Notes: generated by a model from the letters alone, not told the origin. 64,000 nt of DNA from an uncultured Aquimarina sp. (GCA_947498455.1 CANMKK010000004.1:124001-188000); one strand, 5' to 3'; shown: positions 46,760 through 56,875, counted from the first letter of the stretch. Numbers and translations: made by a program.

Positions 46760-46960
46760 TTATCCGCCTTGTGTAGCTTGGATAATTGTAACATTATCAT
46801 TATTAGTAAGTATTGTAGAGTTCCACTTTTCCTTACTAATAATTTGGTTATTGATAGCAATTGCGATTCCATTTCTAGAAAGATCTAATTGCTGTAATAA
46901 TAATTCTAAAGAACTATTTTCAGAAATGGATTTAGATTGATTGTTTACGTTTATGGTCAT
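46760..46960 (-). CDS. thiS: sulfur carrier protein ThiS
   Basis: A 66-residue ubiquitin-like protein ending in the required diglycine (IIQATQGG). Its C-terminus is adenylated by ThiF and converted to a thiocarboxylate that gives the sulfur of the thiazole ring. The start MTINVNNQSKSI and the spacing fit ThiS. It is the first gene of the operon, about 100 bases downstream of the TPP riboswitch. Confidence 0.95.
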   Translation of the reverse strand: MTINVNNQSKSISENSSLELLLQQLDLSRNGIAIAINNQIISKEKWNSTILTNNDNVTIIQATQGG

Positions 46961-47055
46961 ATAATTATAACATTAATAATCCATAAACTTTAGAAGGAAA
47001 AAATACTCTTTTACCTAAAATAGAAGTAATAATTACTTATTTGTAAGGAATACTT

Positions 47056-47142
47056 CAACTTTTCCCTTCGTCGGTATAAGCCGCATCAGGTTCAAAGGGT
47101 ATTTCTCAGACCTTATTAAAACAAGGACACCCCTAAAGTTCG
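47056..47142 (-). promoter_or_regulatory. TPP riboswitch (THI element)
   Basis: On the minus strand the element reads AGGGGTGTCC, then GTCTGAGAAATACCC, TTTGAACCTGATGCGG, and ends ATACCGACGAAGGGAA. The CTGAGA and ACCTGAT segments are the conserved thiamine pyrophosphate pocket, and the closing stem GGGG/CCC type pairs are present. It lies about 100 bases upstream of thiS and should repress the whole thi operon when TPP is abundant. Confidence 0.93.
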
Positions 47143-47267
47143 TTGGGCAAATATATTAAAAAAAGAGACCGAACATCAATTAATTGATTTAAAATACGGG
47201 TTTTAGAGCTTTAAAAAAGATGAAAAAACAAAAGTGAAACAATTGATCAGTATATTTATAGTTATAT

Positions 47268-47330
47268 TTAATCCCTCATTGAGGAAATTAATTCTCCAAG
47301 GCTTGCCATGAGGTAATCGACATATAAAAG
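47268..47330. repeat. palindromic intergenic repeat, copy C
   Basis: TTTAATCCCTCATTGAGG followed by AATTAATTCTCCAAGGCTTG and CCATGAGGTAATCGACATAT. It has the same plan as copies A and B (short hairpin, TTAATTCTCC, CTTGCC core), but the right half is shorter. The region 46961-47371 holds the riboswitch, this repeat and nothing else I can see. Confidence 0.65.
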
Positions 47331-47371
47331 CGTTTTTTAAGAGTTTTATAAATTGTCATTTTTTAATCTAA

Positions 47372-49801
47372 ATGAAAAACACAAAACGTTCCATAACGTT
47401 AAAGATAATTGCAGGATATGCATTGGCGATAGCCCTTGCTGTTATTGCTTTTTGGGTAATATATAGGCAGTTAAGCCATTATAGTCAAATTACAGAAAAC
47501 AAAAATGACAATAATGAAAAGTTATTTTTGGTGGGTGAAGCAATAACAGGTTTGTATGAGGCTGAAAGCTTAACTCGGAATATTATTCAAACTTCGGATA
47601 TAAAGAAATTCGAAAATTATAAAACAAAAATTGATTCTATCATAAAAACCATTGATCAGGTTGGTGAGATGTCTGATACATTACAGGCTAAAAAAGTGGA
47701 TAGTATCAAAGCCTTAATAGATAGTAAAAATAAGAATTTAAAAGAGCTCATTACTATATATGAACAACGGAAGGAGAAAGGGATATATGCAACCGCAATT
47801 GATGAATTAAAAAAAGCAAATGAGTCATTTAGGGAATCTAATTATGACAGACGTTTTAGAAAACTTCCTCCAGAATTTAAAAGTAGTATGGTTAATATTC
47901 TGAATATTCTAAAAGAGGATAATGCCAAACGCTTAACTAATCAAACTGCGGATTCTCTGGCTAAAACAGTAAAACAAGTACTTGCAGATCTTGAAAAAAA
48001 GGATAAAAAATACAAGCGAGAGATTTCTCTTAAAGAAAATAAGCTCCTAAAGAATGATCAGATTATAACGAAACAGCTTCGTGATTTGATGGCTGCTATA
48101 GAGGATAATGAAAGGAAAAAATATTTATCACAGCTTAAAAAATCGGACGCCATATTAAATAAAACTTCCAATTTTATTATCATTATTACCATCATTAGCT
48201 TGCTGACCGCCATTATATTTCTTTTCTTAATTACCAAGGATGTATCGATGAGTCAGAAGTATCGAAATGAACTTGAAGCTGAAAAAACATACAAAGAATC
48301 TCTTCTGAAGACCAGAGAATCGCTTATAAATACAGTAACTCATGACCTTCGTTCACCCCTAAATACTGTAATAGGATATTCTGATTTGTTGGAAAAAACA
48401 GGTTTAAATAATAAGCAAAGACACTATTTAGGTCACTTAAAAAAATCATCAGATTATATTCTTCATCTGGTTAATGATCTTTTAGACCTATCAAAGTTAG
48501 AAGCCGGTAGGATGATTATAGAAGAGTTACCTTTTTCTCCAGAGAAGTTAATTGAAAATACTATTTCAAGTGTAATTCCTATAAACGACAAAAAAAAATT
48601 AGATATCATTATTAGATCAGAAGATTTGCTAAAAAAACAATTTTTGGGCGATCCTTTCAGAATTAAACAGATTTTAACAAATTTAGTTAATAATGCGTAT
48701 AAATTTACAGATGATGGATCTATAACCATTGATAGTAAAATTATAGAAAATGGTCTTGCAGAAAAGGAATGGGTAATATCTGTAAAAGATACTGGGATCG
48801 GTATTACCAATGAGCAAAAAAAATATATTTTTGAGGAGTTCTCGCAAGGCGATGATAATACAGAAAAGAAATACGGAGGTTTTGGTTTAGGGTTAGCAAT
48901 TACAAAAAAAATAATTAAACTGCTTCAGGGAACCATTACATTGGAAAGTGAACCCGGAATGGGGAGCAATTTTACTTTTTCTATACCTATCAAGCTTTCT
49001 AATTCTCAAGTTTCTGAAGAAGAGAAAGTACCTACGGAAATCCATCATTTTTCTAATAAGAAAGTTTTAATTGTAGATGATGATCCTAGTCAATTGGATT
49101 TAACAAGCGAGGTTGTATCTCTGGTAGGGTTATCATATGATATTAGTCATAATGGATTGGATGCCGTTACGCTTTTAAACGAAAACGTATATGACCTTGT
49201 ACTTACGGATATCCAAATGCCAAAAATGGATGGTTTTGAGCTATTAAAAACGATTAGGAATAATCCAAATCATGACAATCTTCAGGTAATTGCATTATCA
49301 GGAAGAACAGATACATCTGCTAAGGAATACCTGCAGGCAGGTTTTTATGGAAGCCTTCGTAAGCCCTATGCGCCCAAAGCTTTGATTGATCTTATAGGAA
49401 GCCTTCTTAAAATTGACGCAGTAGATGTAAGCTACGATTGTCCCATTCCAGAAATGGTAATAGAAGATGCTACCTATTCATTAAGTGATCTTATGCTTTT
49501 TGCTCATGGAGATTCGGACTCATTATATGCTATATTGGATACATTTCATGAAAGTACGACTAACAATCTAAATGAATTGAAATCAATAATTGAAAATAAA
49601 GATTTTGATCAAATTAAAAAGCTGTCACATAAAATGCTCCCAATGTTTAAGCAAATAAAAGCTAAAGAAATTATTCCTATTTTGGATAAATTGGAGCATC
49701 AAGGATTGTACAATATAGATAACAGTAAGATGCTTAGTTTAGCAAATGAAGTAATGATGAAAATAGAAGAACTTATGAGTAAATTAAAAGTCGAGAACTA
49801 A
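47372..49801 (+). CDS. hybrid sensor histidine kinase/response regulator with Hpt domain
   Basis: An 809-residue membrane kinase. One helix at about 10-31, an external sensor region rich in heptads to about residue 262, and a second helix at about 268-292. HisKA has His324 in NTVTHDLRSPLNTVIGYSDL; HATPase covers about 425-545 (NLVNNAYKFTDDG, VKDTGIGITNEQ, FGLGLAITKKI). A receiver domain (about 563-680) has Asp613 in VLTDIQMPKMDG, and a C-terminal Hpt domain has His753 in IKKLSHKMLPMF. It is a complete internal phosphorelay. The stop overlaps the stop of the convergent NtrC-type regulator by 4 bases. Confidence 0.95.
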   Translation: MKNTKRSITLKIIAGYALAIALAVIAFWVIYRQLSHYSQITENKNDNNEKLFLVGEAITGLYEAESLTRNIIQTSDIKKFENYKTKIDSIIKTIDQVGEMSDTLQAKKVDSIKALIDSKNKNLKELITIYEQRKEKGIYATAIDELKKANESFRESNYDRRFRKLPPEFKSSMVNILNILKEDNAKRLTNQTADSLAKTVKQVLADLEKKDKKYKREISLKENKLLKNDQIITKQLRDLMAAIEDNERKKYLSQLKKSDAILNKTSNFIIIITIISLLTAIIFLFLITKDVSMSQKYRNELEAEKTYKESLLKTRESLINTVTHDLRSPLNTVIGYSDLLEKTGLNNKQRHYLGHLKKSSDYILHLVNDLLDLSKLEAGRMIIEELPFSPEKLIENTISSVIPINDKKKLDIIIRSEDLLKKQFLGDPFRIKQILTNLVNNAYKFTDDGSITIDSKIIENGLAEKEWVISVKDTGIGITNEQKKYIFEEFSQGDDNTEKKYGGFGLGLAITKKIIKLLQGTITLESEPGMGSNFTFSIPIKLSNSQVSEEEKVPTEIHHFSNKKVLIVDDDPSQLDLTSEVVSLVGLSYDISHNGLDAVTLLNENVYDLVLTDIQMPKMDGFELLKTIRNNPNHDNLQVIALSGRTDTSAKEYLQAGFYGSLRKPYAPKALIDLIGSLLKIDAVDVSYDCPIPEMVIEDATYSLSDLMLFAHGDSDSLYAILDTFHESTTNNLNELKSIIENKDFDQIKKLSHKMLPMFKQIKAKEIIPILDKLEHQGLYNIDNSKMLSLANEVMMKIEELMSKLKVEN

Positions 49802-51150
49802 AGACTAATGTCGTATTGTTTTAGTTTATTATAAAGTGTTTTCCTGTCTATTGATAGCATTCTTGCTGCTTTTGCTTTATTTCCATTGGCTTTTTCTAAA
49901 GCATCTAGTATAAGTTCTTGTTCGTTTTGATTTTTAAATAAACCATATGTTTGTTTGGCATTATGAGATGCATATGCAATATCATTTGGTAAAACATCCA
50001 TTATGATCATATCACCTTGTGAAAGTAAAACAGATCTTTTAACTATATTTTTTAATTCTCTTAGATTTCCAGGCCAATTATATTTCTTAAAAGTATCTAA
50101 TACTTCATCTGCGAAACCAACAACATGTTTATCTAATTCTTCATTGGATTCTTCTAGAAAATGATTAGCAAATAACATTAAATCTTCAATTCTATCTTTT
50201 AAAGGAGGCACCTTGATAGAAAATTCATTAAGTCTGTGGTATAGGTCTTCTCTAAATTCACCTTCTTTAACAGCATGGCTTAAGTCTTCATTTGTTGCTG
50301 CTATAACACGGATATCTACTTCTATTTCTTTATTACTACCTACAGGTTTTATTTTTCGTTCTTGTAACGCTCTTAGGAGTTGAACTTGTAGTTCGTAGCT
50401 AAGGTTTCCTATTTCATCAAGGAATAGCGTTCCACCATTTGCAGCTTCAAAATGACCAACTTTATCATTTACAGCTCCAGTAAATGATCCCTTAATATGT
50501 CCAAAAAATTCGCTAGAAGCAATTTCCTTAGGAATAGCTCCGCAATCTACAGCAACAAACGGTTTATCTGCTCTTGTGCTTACCTTGTGTATACTGCTTG
50601 CAACATATTCTTTACCAGTTCCACTATCGCCAATAACAAGTACTGACATGCGTGTTGGAGCAACAAGAGCTACATATTCATTTAATTTTTTGGAAGCATC
50701 GCTAACTCCTTTTACAAAAGATTCATTCACAACATTTATGATCTTTTTAGTAGGAGTGACTTTGTTTTCTGTAGTTTTGGTTTCTTGTTTGCCTACTTTT
50801 AAAGCCTTTTTTATTGTTTGTAAAATGGTATCCGGGTTAAAAGGTTTAGAGATATAATCAAATGCTCCTTGCTTAATAGCATTAACTGCCATATTAATTT
50901 CTGCATACCCAGTCATAACAATTACTTGGGTTTCGGAATTCTTTGCTTTAATATCTTCTAGTAGTGTAATTCCATCGCGATCGGGTAATCGTACATCTGT
51001 AAGAACAATATCGTACGTTTCCTCCTGAATTTGTAAAACAGCTTCATTACCTGAAAATGCAGTAGATACTTGATACTCTTTTTTTTGTAAAAAAGTCTTG
51101 AGCATTGTGCAAAAAGCTACATCATCTTCTACTATAAGTATTTTAGGCAT
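49798..51150 (-). CDS. sigma-54-dependent response regulator, NtrC family
   Basis: From the ATG at 51150 (MPKILIVEDD) it is 450 residues; an upstream ATG at 51171 adds 7. The receiver domain has the phosphoacceptor Asp52 in VLTDVRLPDRDG. The AAA+ domain has VLVIGDSGTGKEYVASSIH (Walker A), the sigma-54 loop GSFTGA in place of GAFTGA, and GGTLFLDEIGN (Walker B). A Fis-type HTH closes the protein (NGNKAKAARMLSIDRKTLYN). It activates sigma-54 promoters when phosphorylated. Its partner is probably the convergent hybrid kinase, but this rests on proximity only. Confidence 0.94.
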   Translation of the reverse strand: MPKILIVEDDVAFCTMLKTFLQKKEYQVSTAFSGNEAVLQIQEETYDIVLTDVRLPDRDGITLLEDIKAKNSETQVIVMTGYAEINMAVNAIKQGAFDYISKPFNPDTILQTIKKALKVGKQETKTTENKVTPTKKIINVVNESFVKGVSDASKKLNEYVALVAPTRMSVLVIGDSGTGKEYVASSIHKVSTRADKPFVAVDCGAIPKEIASSEFFGHIKGSFTGAVNDKVGHFEAANGGTLFLDEIGNLSYELQVQLLRALQERKIKPVGSNKEIEVDIRVIAATNEDLSHAVKEGEFREDLYHRLNEFSIKVPPLKDRIEDLMLFANHFLEESNEELDKHVVGFADEVLDTFKKYNWPGNLRELKNIVKRSVLLSQGDMIIMDVLPNDIAYASHNAKQTYGLFKNQNEQELILDALEKANGNKAKAARMLSIDRKTLYNKLKQYDISL

Positions 51151-51345
51151 ATTTATATCATTTAATTCCAAGAACCTTTTAATTTTTTTGCTCGTACCCT
51201 CATTTTACTTTCTAATTTCAAAATTAAAGATAGGATCAACTTTAACCGCTAAAACCGAAAGTATAGAATGGCTCTAAATGTATTACATAAAATTAAATAT
51301 AAAAAACATTTACTTTTTATGTAACGTTAAAGAGACATAAAAAAT

Positions 51346-51378
51346 AAAAAAGAGACCCTTGGGATTGGGTCTCTTTTT
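51346..51378. terminator. intrinsic terminator downstream of the small secreted protein gene
   Basis: AAAAAGAGACCC and GGGTCTCTTTTT form a 12-bp stem with an 8-base loop and A/T tracts on both sides. It lies about 63 bases past the 51442-51771 gene stop on the minus strand. Confidence 0.85.
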
Positions 51379-51441
51379 AGCACTAAACAACTTTATATCG
51401 TCTTTTGGTTGCAAAACGATATTCCTTTTCTACCCCTAGAT

Positions 51442-51771
51442 TTAAGATTTGTCGTTTGGCTTAATCCATTTGCCATTAGCGCTTGCAAATACAACTTTTG
51501 TGTAGTTATCTTTACCTTTAAGAATAATTTTATAAGTATTATCCTTGGAAATATAAACATTATAAATACGTAAGTTTTCAAAATCTTTAAGAGTTCCATT
51601 GTGAACTGCTATTGGTAATTCATTGATACCAATTTCAGTATATTCCTGTAACTCGTATTCGTAATCCATTACTTCCCATCCATCATTTTCAGCTAACTCA
51701 TCTTGTGCAATTACTCCTTGTGCTGATATAATGCTTACTACTATCGCGATGATCATTTGTAAATTTTTCAT
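51442..51771 (-). CDS. small secreted protein, unknown
   Basis: A 109-residue protein with a signal peptide (residues 1-22, likely cut after VIAQ). The mature part is acidic and strand-rich (YEYELQEYTEIGINELPIAV, NVYISKDNTYKIILKGKDNY), recalling small periplasmic PepSY-like or lysozyme-inhibitor-like folds, but I cannot assign a family. It is a single gene with its own terminator. Expression after cleavage in the periplasm is expected. Confidence 0.75.
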   Translation of the reverse strand: MKNLQMIIAIVVSIISAQGVIAQDELAENDGWEVMDYEYELQEYTEIGINELPIAVHNGTLKDFENLRIYNVYISKDNTYKIILKGKDNYTKVVFASANGKWIKPNDKS

Positions 51772-51979
51772 TTGGGTTATATTTGTAAAAACTTGCTTTA
51801 CGTTTATGTATATAGGAATAATTGTTCCAAAAATTAATTTGCATTAAAAAATATATAAAAACCTGTTTATCAGACTCTTATCATTTGATTAAATTTGTTT
51901 GTGTGTTGTGGGTAGGGGAGTAAAACTGTGGAAAACACATAAAAGTGTAGATATTTTACACACTTATTTCGGTTTGCAG

Positions 51980-52381
51980 CTAGAACAAAGGCTTTTTGCG
52001 ATTCGATTTTTTTAAAGCTTGATACTTTTTTTCTTCTAAACGTTTTTTAACTGATGCTTTGGAAGGTCTGGACGTTTTTCTTGTTTTATGAATTTTAAGA
52101 CTTGCTTTTAGTAGATCTAAAAACCGTTGAATTATAATTTCTTTATTTCTATGCTGACTTCTGGTTTCTCCACATTGTAAGATTAAAATTCCCGAATTAG
52201 TAATTCGGGAATTTAGTTTTTTTATAACGAGTGATTTTTGTTTTTCATTTATACCTTTTGAAGACAAAATATCAAAGGTTAGTTCTATTTTTGAAGATAC
52301 TTTATTGACATGCTGACCTCCTGATCCAGAACTGCGAATAGCTTTAAATTTTAATTCTTTTATAATAATCGAGGTATTCAC
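51980..52381 (-). CDS. arfB: peptidyl-tRNA hydrolase ArfB (alternative ribosome rescue)
   Basis: A 133-residue class I release-factor-like protein that frees ribosomes stalled at mRNA ends. The GGQ motif is in SSGSGGQHVNKVSSKIELTF (about residues 15-34) and the basic C-terminal tail (KTRKTSRPSKASVKKRLEEK and KKSNRKKPLF), which enters the empty mRNA channel, is intact. The start is GTG and overlaps the DUF4301 gene stop by 4 bases (GTGA), indicating translational coupling. Confidence 0.95.
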   Translation of the reverse strand: MNTSIIIKELKFKAIRSSGSGGQHVNKVSSKIELTFDILSSKGINEKQKSLVIKKLNSRITNSGILILQCGETRSQHRNKEIIIQRFLDLLKASLKIHKTRKTSRPSKASVKKRLEEKKYQALKKSNRKKPLF

Positions 52382-53943
52382 GAAAATAACTTTACCTGAT
52401 GCGCAGACTTTAATAGGTCGTTGACTGTTTTTACTGGATTAAAGGTAGTAAGGGGAACTTCAACAAATACGCTTATCCAATTGGACATGGCGCCATTCCA
52501 TAACCCAGGTAATTCCAAAGCTTTTACTACATTGCCATTAAGGGACTTTTTAGTAATGAAACCGGCATCTGGGTCTACAAACTCTTGTAAATTAAATTTA
52601 GAACCCTTATAATTCCTAATTCCACATACCAAATCTACAGGATTAAAGTGAGTCGCACTTTTTAAAATATCTTGTTGTCTTCTATCATTTTTATTGATCT
52701 GAGGTGTTTCGATAATCTGTAAAATAAGCCTTCCATTCTCTCGTTTTACCCAGAATGGACCTCCTCCAGGTTCTCCTTCGTTGATTACCATTCCACAGAC
52801 ACGAATGGGTCTGTTCATGGACTCTTTTAGAAATTGAATTTTATACTTTTCCGCAAACTTATCAAAATCTAATGGCATTTGTACATTAAGCTGTTGCTCT
52901 AAGAATTTTTTGATATCCTTCAGTTCAGCCTCTGATGGTGCTTTTTTGTCTATAGAATTTAGTATTCTGAATACCTCATCCTGAATCTCTATAAGTTTTC
53001 CTGCCAGTATTTTTTTGTAACCTGATACCTCATCTTGATACTTGCGTACTACTACATTATCAATATTTTTGATATAGATAATATCAGCATCTAGTTCATT
53101 CAGATTTTCGATCAGTGCTCCGTGGCCTCCTGGCCTGAATAATAATGATCCATCTTCTGTTCTATATGGCTCATTATCTTCTGTAACAGCTATTGTATCC
53201 GTTTCAGGCTTCTGAAATGAATAAGTAATAGTAAAATTTGTATTGGTTTTTTCTTCTACCTTTTTCTTTTTTCTTTCGAATTCGTCTTTAAATGCCTCAA
53301 GATGTTCTTTGGAAATGGTAAAATGTAATTTAGAATCTCCTTTCGAATTTTTGTTATATCCAGCTGCTTCATACAAATGTTCTTCAAATGAAGTAGCAAT
53401 ACTATTAGAATATTTATGAAAAGGTAATAGCCCTTTTGGATAGACACCAAAATTCAATCCTTTTTCTTTTAGCATCATTTCTACAAAAATATAAAGTTGA
53501 CGCCCTTCGGATAACGAATCAAAATGCGGATATGAATTTTTAACCTTTTCCTTAACTGTATCATAAAAAGGAAACTTCTCTAAACCAATCAAGAATAAGC
53601 GTATAGCATTTGCTTTTTCATGATTCGTATACGAATTTAAACTTTCTTTCTCGTAGTCATAGTTTTCTAAAAATTTGAACAATTCTTTAAACATACGTGT
53701 AGCAGCTCCTGAGGCTGGTACAAATTTTATGGTTTCCAGATCTACAGATCTAGATTCGTACAATTTGGTGAGTTCTGTTTGATAATGTTCTGAAAATTTT
53801 AGAATTCCATTGTCCAGACTCGCAGCACTGCGTAATGCTACAAAAGGAATTTCGTTCTTAAATATTTCTATTTGGGAAAGTACTTTTTCTACTGTTAACC
53901 CTTTAGATTTAATCAGTTTAATGTCTTTATCTGTAATATTCAC
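52378..53943 (-). CDS. DUF4301 family protein
   Basis: A 521-residue protein of the DUF4301 family, common in Bacteroidetes. It starts with GTG (MNITDKDIKLIKSKGLTVEK). Conserved-looking segments include KFVPASGAATRMFKELF near residue 75, LLPFHKYSNSIATSFEEHLY, LFRPGGHGALIENLNELDAD and GEPGGGPFWVKRENG. PASGAATRM recalls nucleotide-sugar pyrophosphorylase-like phosphate loops, and the GGHGAL part also fits such a fold, but this is only inference. It is coupled to arfB. Confidence 0.88.
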   Translation of the reverse strand: MNITDKDIKLIKSKGLTVEKVLSQIEIFKNEIPFVALRSAASLDNGILKFSEHYQTELTKLYESRSVDLETIKFVPASGAATRMFKELFKFLENYDYEKESLNSYTNHEKANAIRLFLIGLEKFPFYDTVKEKVKNSYPHFDSLSEGRQLYIFVEMMLKEKGLNFGVYPKGLLPFHKYSNSIATSFEEHLYEAAGYNKNSKGDSKLHFTISKEHLEAFKDEFERKKKKVEEKTNTNFTITYSFQKPETDTIAVTEDNEPYRTEDGSLLFRPGGHGALIENLNELDADIIYIKNIDNVVVRKYQDEVSGYKKILAGKLIEIQDEVFRILNSIDKKAPSEAELKDIKKFLEQQLNVQMPLDFDKFAEKYKIQFLKESMNRPIRVCGMVINEGEPGGGPFWVKRENGRLILQIIETPQINKNDRRQQDILKSATHFNPVDLVCGIRNYKGSKFNLQEFVDPDAGFITKKSLNGNVVKALELPGLWNGAMSNWISVFVEVPLTTFNPVKTVNDLLKSAHQVKLFS

Positions 53944-54148
53944 TTTATGGTTCTATTTAATCAATATTTTCGAAACTTTTTTTGAAAAACAAATATAGTA
54001 TCTAAGCTTTTTTTGAGGAGGATACTTAGATTATTATGATTTAGGGATTGGAAATATAAGTTAATTGATACAATTCTTAAACTTTTTGCGGCAAAAGTTA
54101 GATACTTTTCTGAATATCTGATGTCTCTATAATTAACTTAACTTTAAA

Positions 54149-54781
54149 TTACTCATAAGGTAGAGCATATACACAAGTAAAACCGTCAAATTCAGAAAAT
54201 GTAATATCATAATGACTAATTTTATCTTTATAATGTATACTGCCTGCTGTAAAAGGCATACCCAAATCGAAAGGCATAATATGAATATGTTGCTCGAAAC
54301 TCAATCCTGTAGTAGCATAGAGTTTGTATAGAGATTCTTTTGCTCCCCAGATTACGGTTAGCGCTCTTGTTTTATTTTCGTGTTGTTGATCTATAAAGTC
54401 TTTTTCGGAATCTATAAACTTATGAGCTATCCTTTGAATTTTTTCACGTTGTTTTTCAATATCTATCCCAACCAATTTGTCACTGATAATAATACCAGCA
54501 AATTCAAATGAATGTGTAATCGAAATTTGTTTTCCATCTTTTAGATATGGTTTTCCGAAATCATCATAGTACAAATCATGATCTTTATATCCGAAAACTC
54601 CAAGTAGATGCCGAATGCTCATAAACCCTCTTTTGTGCAAATCAGATTTCATATTATCAACTCTGCGTTGGCAATGTTCGGTAAGTTCGATTCCTTTACA
54701 TAAGGATTCATAGGATTCTTCAATCTTCCAAATCAACACATTAGTGCTGTCATCAACTGTTATAGTTTTATAAAGAGGCAT
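54149..54781 (-). CDS. 4'-phosphopantetheinyl transferase superfamily protein
   Basis: A 210-residue Sfp-type transferase that moves phosphopantetheine from coenzyme A to carrier proteins. The metal/CoA motifs are KLVGIDIEKQREKI (GxDxE type) and VIWGAKESLYKLYATTG (WxxKES type), with ISITHSFEFAGIII before them. No carrier-protein genes are nearby, so it probably serves fatty-acid or secondary pathways at large. It is divergent from ahcY, and its start codon touches the ahcY -33 region. Confidence 0.92.
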   Translation of the reverse strand: MPLYKTITVDDSTNVLIWKIEESYESLCKGIELTEHCQRRVDNMKSDLHKRGFMSIRHLLGVFGYKDHDLYYDDFGKPYLKDGKQISITHSFEFAGIIISDKLVGIDIEKQREKIQRIAHKFIDSEKDFIDQQHENKTRALTVIWGAKESLYKLYATTGLSFEQHIHIMPFDLGMPFTAGSIHYKDKISHYDITFSEFDGFTCVYALPYE

Positions 54782-54811
54782 TTATATTCTTAAAGTTATT
54801 ACGTACCTTTG
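54781..54811 (+). promoter_or_regulatory. promoter for ahcY
   Basis: TTTA (54781-54784) and TACCTTTG (54804-54811) are separated by exactly 19 bases, one base off the Bacteroidetes TTTG-N19-TAnnTTTG consensus. The transcript would have a leader of about 100 bases before the ahcY ATG. Confidence 0.65.
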
Positions 54812-54915
54812 CAAACTGAAAAACAGAAATAAAAACCTGATTTTCTGACGGACGAATTTAGAACAATTTAGTGCGAAATACCAATAAGCACCTCATAATC
54901 ATAAAATAAATACCT

Positions 54916-56232
54916 ATGAGTACCAAAACAGTACCTTATGTTCCTTACAAGGTGAAAGATATTTCATTAGCCGCTTGGGGAAGAAAAGAAATAGAATTAG
55001 CAGAAGCTGAAATGCCAGGACTAATGTCTCTTCGTGAAGAGTATAAAAATGAACAACCTCTAAAAGGTGCGCGTATTGCAGGTTGTTTGCATATGACAAT
55101 ACAGACAGCTGTATTGATAGAAACATTGCAAGCATTGGGAGCTGAGGTTACTTGGAGTTCTTGTAATATTTTTTCTACACAAGATCAGGCAGCAGCAGCA
55201 ATTGCAGATGCAGGTATTCCGGTATATGCTTGGAAAGGGATGAATGAAGAAGAATTTGATTGGTGTATAGAACAAACCTTATTTTTTGGAGAGGACAGAA
55301 AGCCATTAAATATGATTCTTGATGACGGAGGAGATCTTACCAATTTGGTATTAGATAAGTACCCAGAATTAGTTGAAGACATTAAAGGTTTATCAGAAGA
55401 GACTACAACAGGTGTACATCGTTTGTACGAAAGAATGAAGAATGGAACACTGCCTATGCCGGCTATCAATGTCAATGATTCGGTTACGAAGTCTAAATTT
55501 GATAACAAATACGGATGTCGTGAGAGTGCGGTTGATGCAATTCGTCGTGCGACAGATACCATGTTAGCAGGTAAGCGTGTGGTTGTTTGTGGATATGGAG
55601 ATGTGGGTAAAGGTACTGCTGCATCGTTTAAGGGAGCTGGTTCTATCGTAACTGTTACCGAAATTGATCCTATCTGTGCATTACAAGCAGCCATGGACGG
55701 ATTTGAAGTAAAGAAGCTCGAAACTGTAGTGGGTAATGCAGATGTGGTTATAACTACTACGGGTAATAAGGATATCGTACAAGCCAAACATTTTAAGGCT
55801 TTAAAAGATAAAGCTATTGTTTGTAACATAGGTCATTTCGATAATGAAATTGATATGGCTTGGTTAAATGACAATTATGGGGATACCAAGGATGAAATTA
55901 AGCCACAGGTAGATAAATATACTGTAGATGGTAAGGATATTATCATTTTGGCAGAAGGACGTTTGGTAAATCTTGGATGTGCTACAGGGCATCCTAGTTT
56001 TGTAATGAGTAACTCATTTACAAACCAAACATTGGCGCAGATTGAACTTTGGAATCATTCTGAAAACTATAAAAATGAAGTGTATATGCTTCCTAAGCAT
56101 TTAGATGAAAAGGTAGCAAAATTGCATTTAGCACGTTTAGGAGTGGAGTTAGAAACTCTTAGACCAGAGCAAGCTGAATATATTGGTGTTACAGTAGAAG
56201 GACCTTATAAGCCAGAATATTATAGATACTAA
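54916..56232 (+). CDS. ahcY: adenosylhomocysteinase
   Basis: A 438-residue enzyme that splits S-adenosylhomocysteine to adenosine and homocysteine, removing the product inhibitor of methyltransferases. The NAD-binding fold has [20 protein letters not shown] (about residues 219-238) and the SAH motifs include [43 protein letters not shown], and the C-terminal [10 protein letters not shown]. The length and end are typical. A TTTA-N19-TACCTTTG promoter lies upstream and a perfect terminator downstream. Confidence 0.98.
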   Translation: MSTKTVPYVPYKVKDISLAAWGRKEIELAEAEMPGLMSLREEYKNEQPLKGARIAGCLHMTIQTAVLIETLQALGAEVTWSSCNIFSTQDQAAAAIADAGIPVYAWKGMNEEEFDWCIEQTLFFGEDRKPLNMILDDGGDLTNLVLDKYPELVEDIKGLSEETTTGVHRLYERMKNGTLPMPAINVNDSVTKSKFDNKYGCRESAVDAIRRATDTMLAGKRVVVCGYGDVGKGTAASFKGAGSIVTVTEIDPICALQAAMDGFEVKKLETVVGNADVVITTTGNKDIVQAKHFKALKDKAIVCNIGHFDNEIDMAWLNDNYGDTKDEIKPQVDKYTVDGKDIIILAEGRLVNLGCATGHPSFVMSNSFTNQTLAQIELWNHSENYKNEVYMLPKHLDEKVAKLHLARLGVELETLRPEQAEYIGVTVEGPYKPEYYRY

Positions 56233-56256
56233 AATTTTCTACATAGAAAAACATAA

Positions 56257-56296
56257 AAAAAGCTGTCGGAAGAATGTTCTTCCGACAGCTTTTTTT
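56257..56296 (+). terminator. intrinsic terminator after ahcY
   Basis: AGCTGTCGGAAGAA and TTCTTCCGACAGCT form a perfect 14-bp stem with a tiny loop, extended by A and T tracts (AAAAAA and TTTTTTT). It lies 28 bases after the stop. Confidence 0.93.
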
Positions 56297-56467
56297 GTCA
56301 ATTTACTTTCTTAAAGAATCGTATAACGCTAAAGATATTGCTAATCTAATGTGATTTCAGACAAAAGTATTAAGATGAATCAGTGACCATTTGCGTAAAA
56401 AATTCGATCTGTCCAGAGAGGTTAATCCGATTGAGCTTAATTTCAAAGTCTAAACGTTGGTTTATAT

Positions 56468-56875
56468 TCAATGAATACTGAATATAGATTCTAGTTCTTT
56501 GATAGTTACTGGTTTTATTAAGTAATCTTTGACATCACTGATGCTTTTCGCTTTTTTGATATCTAATGGATTAATGGATGAACTTACTATATACAATGTA
56601 ATTGTTTTTCCAAAATTATTCTTAATTCTAATAAAATTTGCTAAAAACTCCCATCCATCCATAATGGGCATATTAAGGTCTAAGAAAATTATTTCGGGAA
56701 TATTCTCTTTTTTAGGATTGTTTAGTATCGCCTCAAAAAAACTCAAAGCATTCTTACCATTTTCAAAAATGAGTAAATTTTTACAAAGATGCTTAGATTC
56801 AATTATTCGCTTAACTAAATTTATGTATATAGTATCATCATCGATAATACAAGCTACATCTATTAGATGACTCAT
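56468..56875 (-). CDS. single-domain response regulator
   Basis: A 135-residue receiver domain without an output domain. The acidic pocket is in CIIDDDTIYINLV, the phosphoacceptor Asp66 in IIFLDLNMPIMDGWEF, the conserved Ser/Thr in YIVSSSINPLD and the Lys in DYLIKPVTI. It is transcribed just after the PAS kinase (16-base gap), which is its probable partner. Such regulators act through protein contacts or a phosphorelay. Confidence 0.93.
   Translation of the reverse strand: MSHLIDVACIIDDDTIYINLVKRIIESKHLCKNLLIFENGKNALSFFEAILNNPKKENIPEIIFLDLNMPIMDGWEFLANFIRIKNNFGKTITLYIVSSSINPLDIKKAKSISDVKDYLIKPVTIKELESIFSIH

Noticed and set aside
51393..51599. 68-residue minus-strand ORF
   Set aside because: Overlaps the small secreted protein gene (51442-51771) in another frame; that gene has a clear signal peptide.
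55185..55829. 214-residue minus-strand ORF over ahcY
   Set aside because: Antisense shadow of ahcY, low-complexity Ser/Thr-rich product and no independent start signals.
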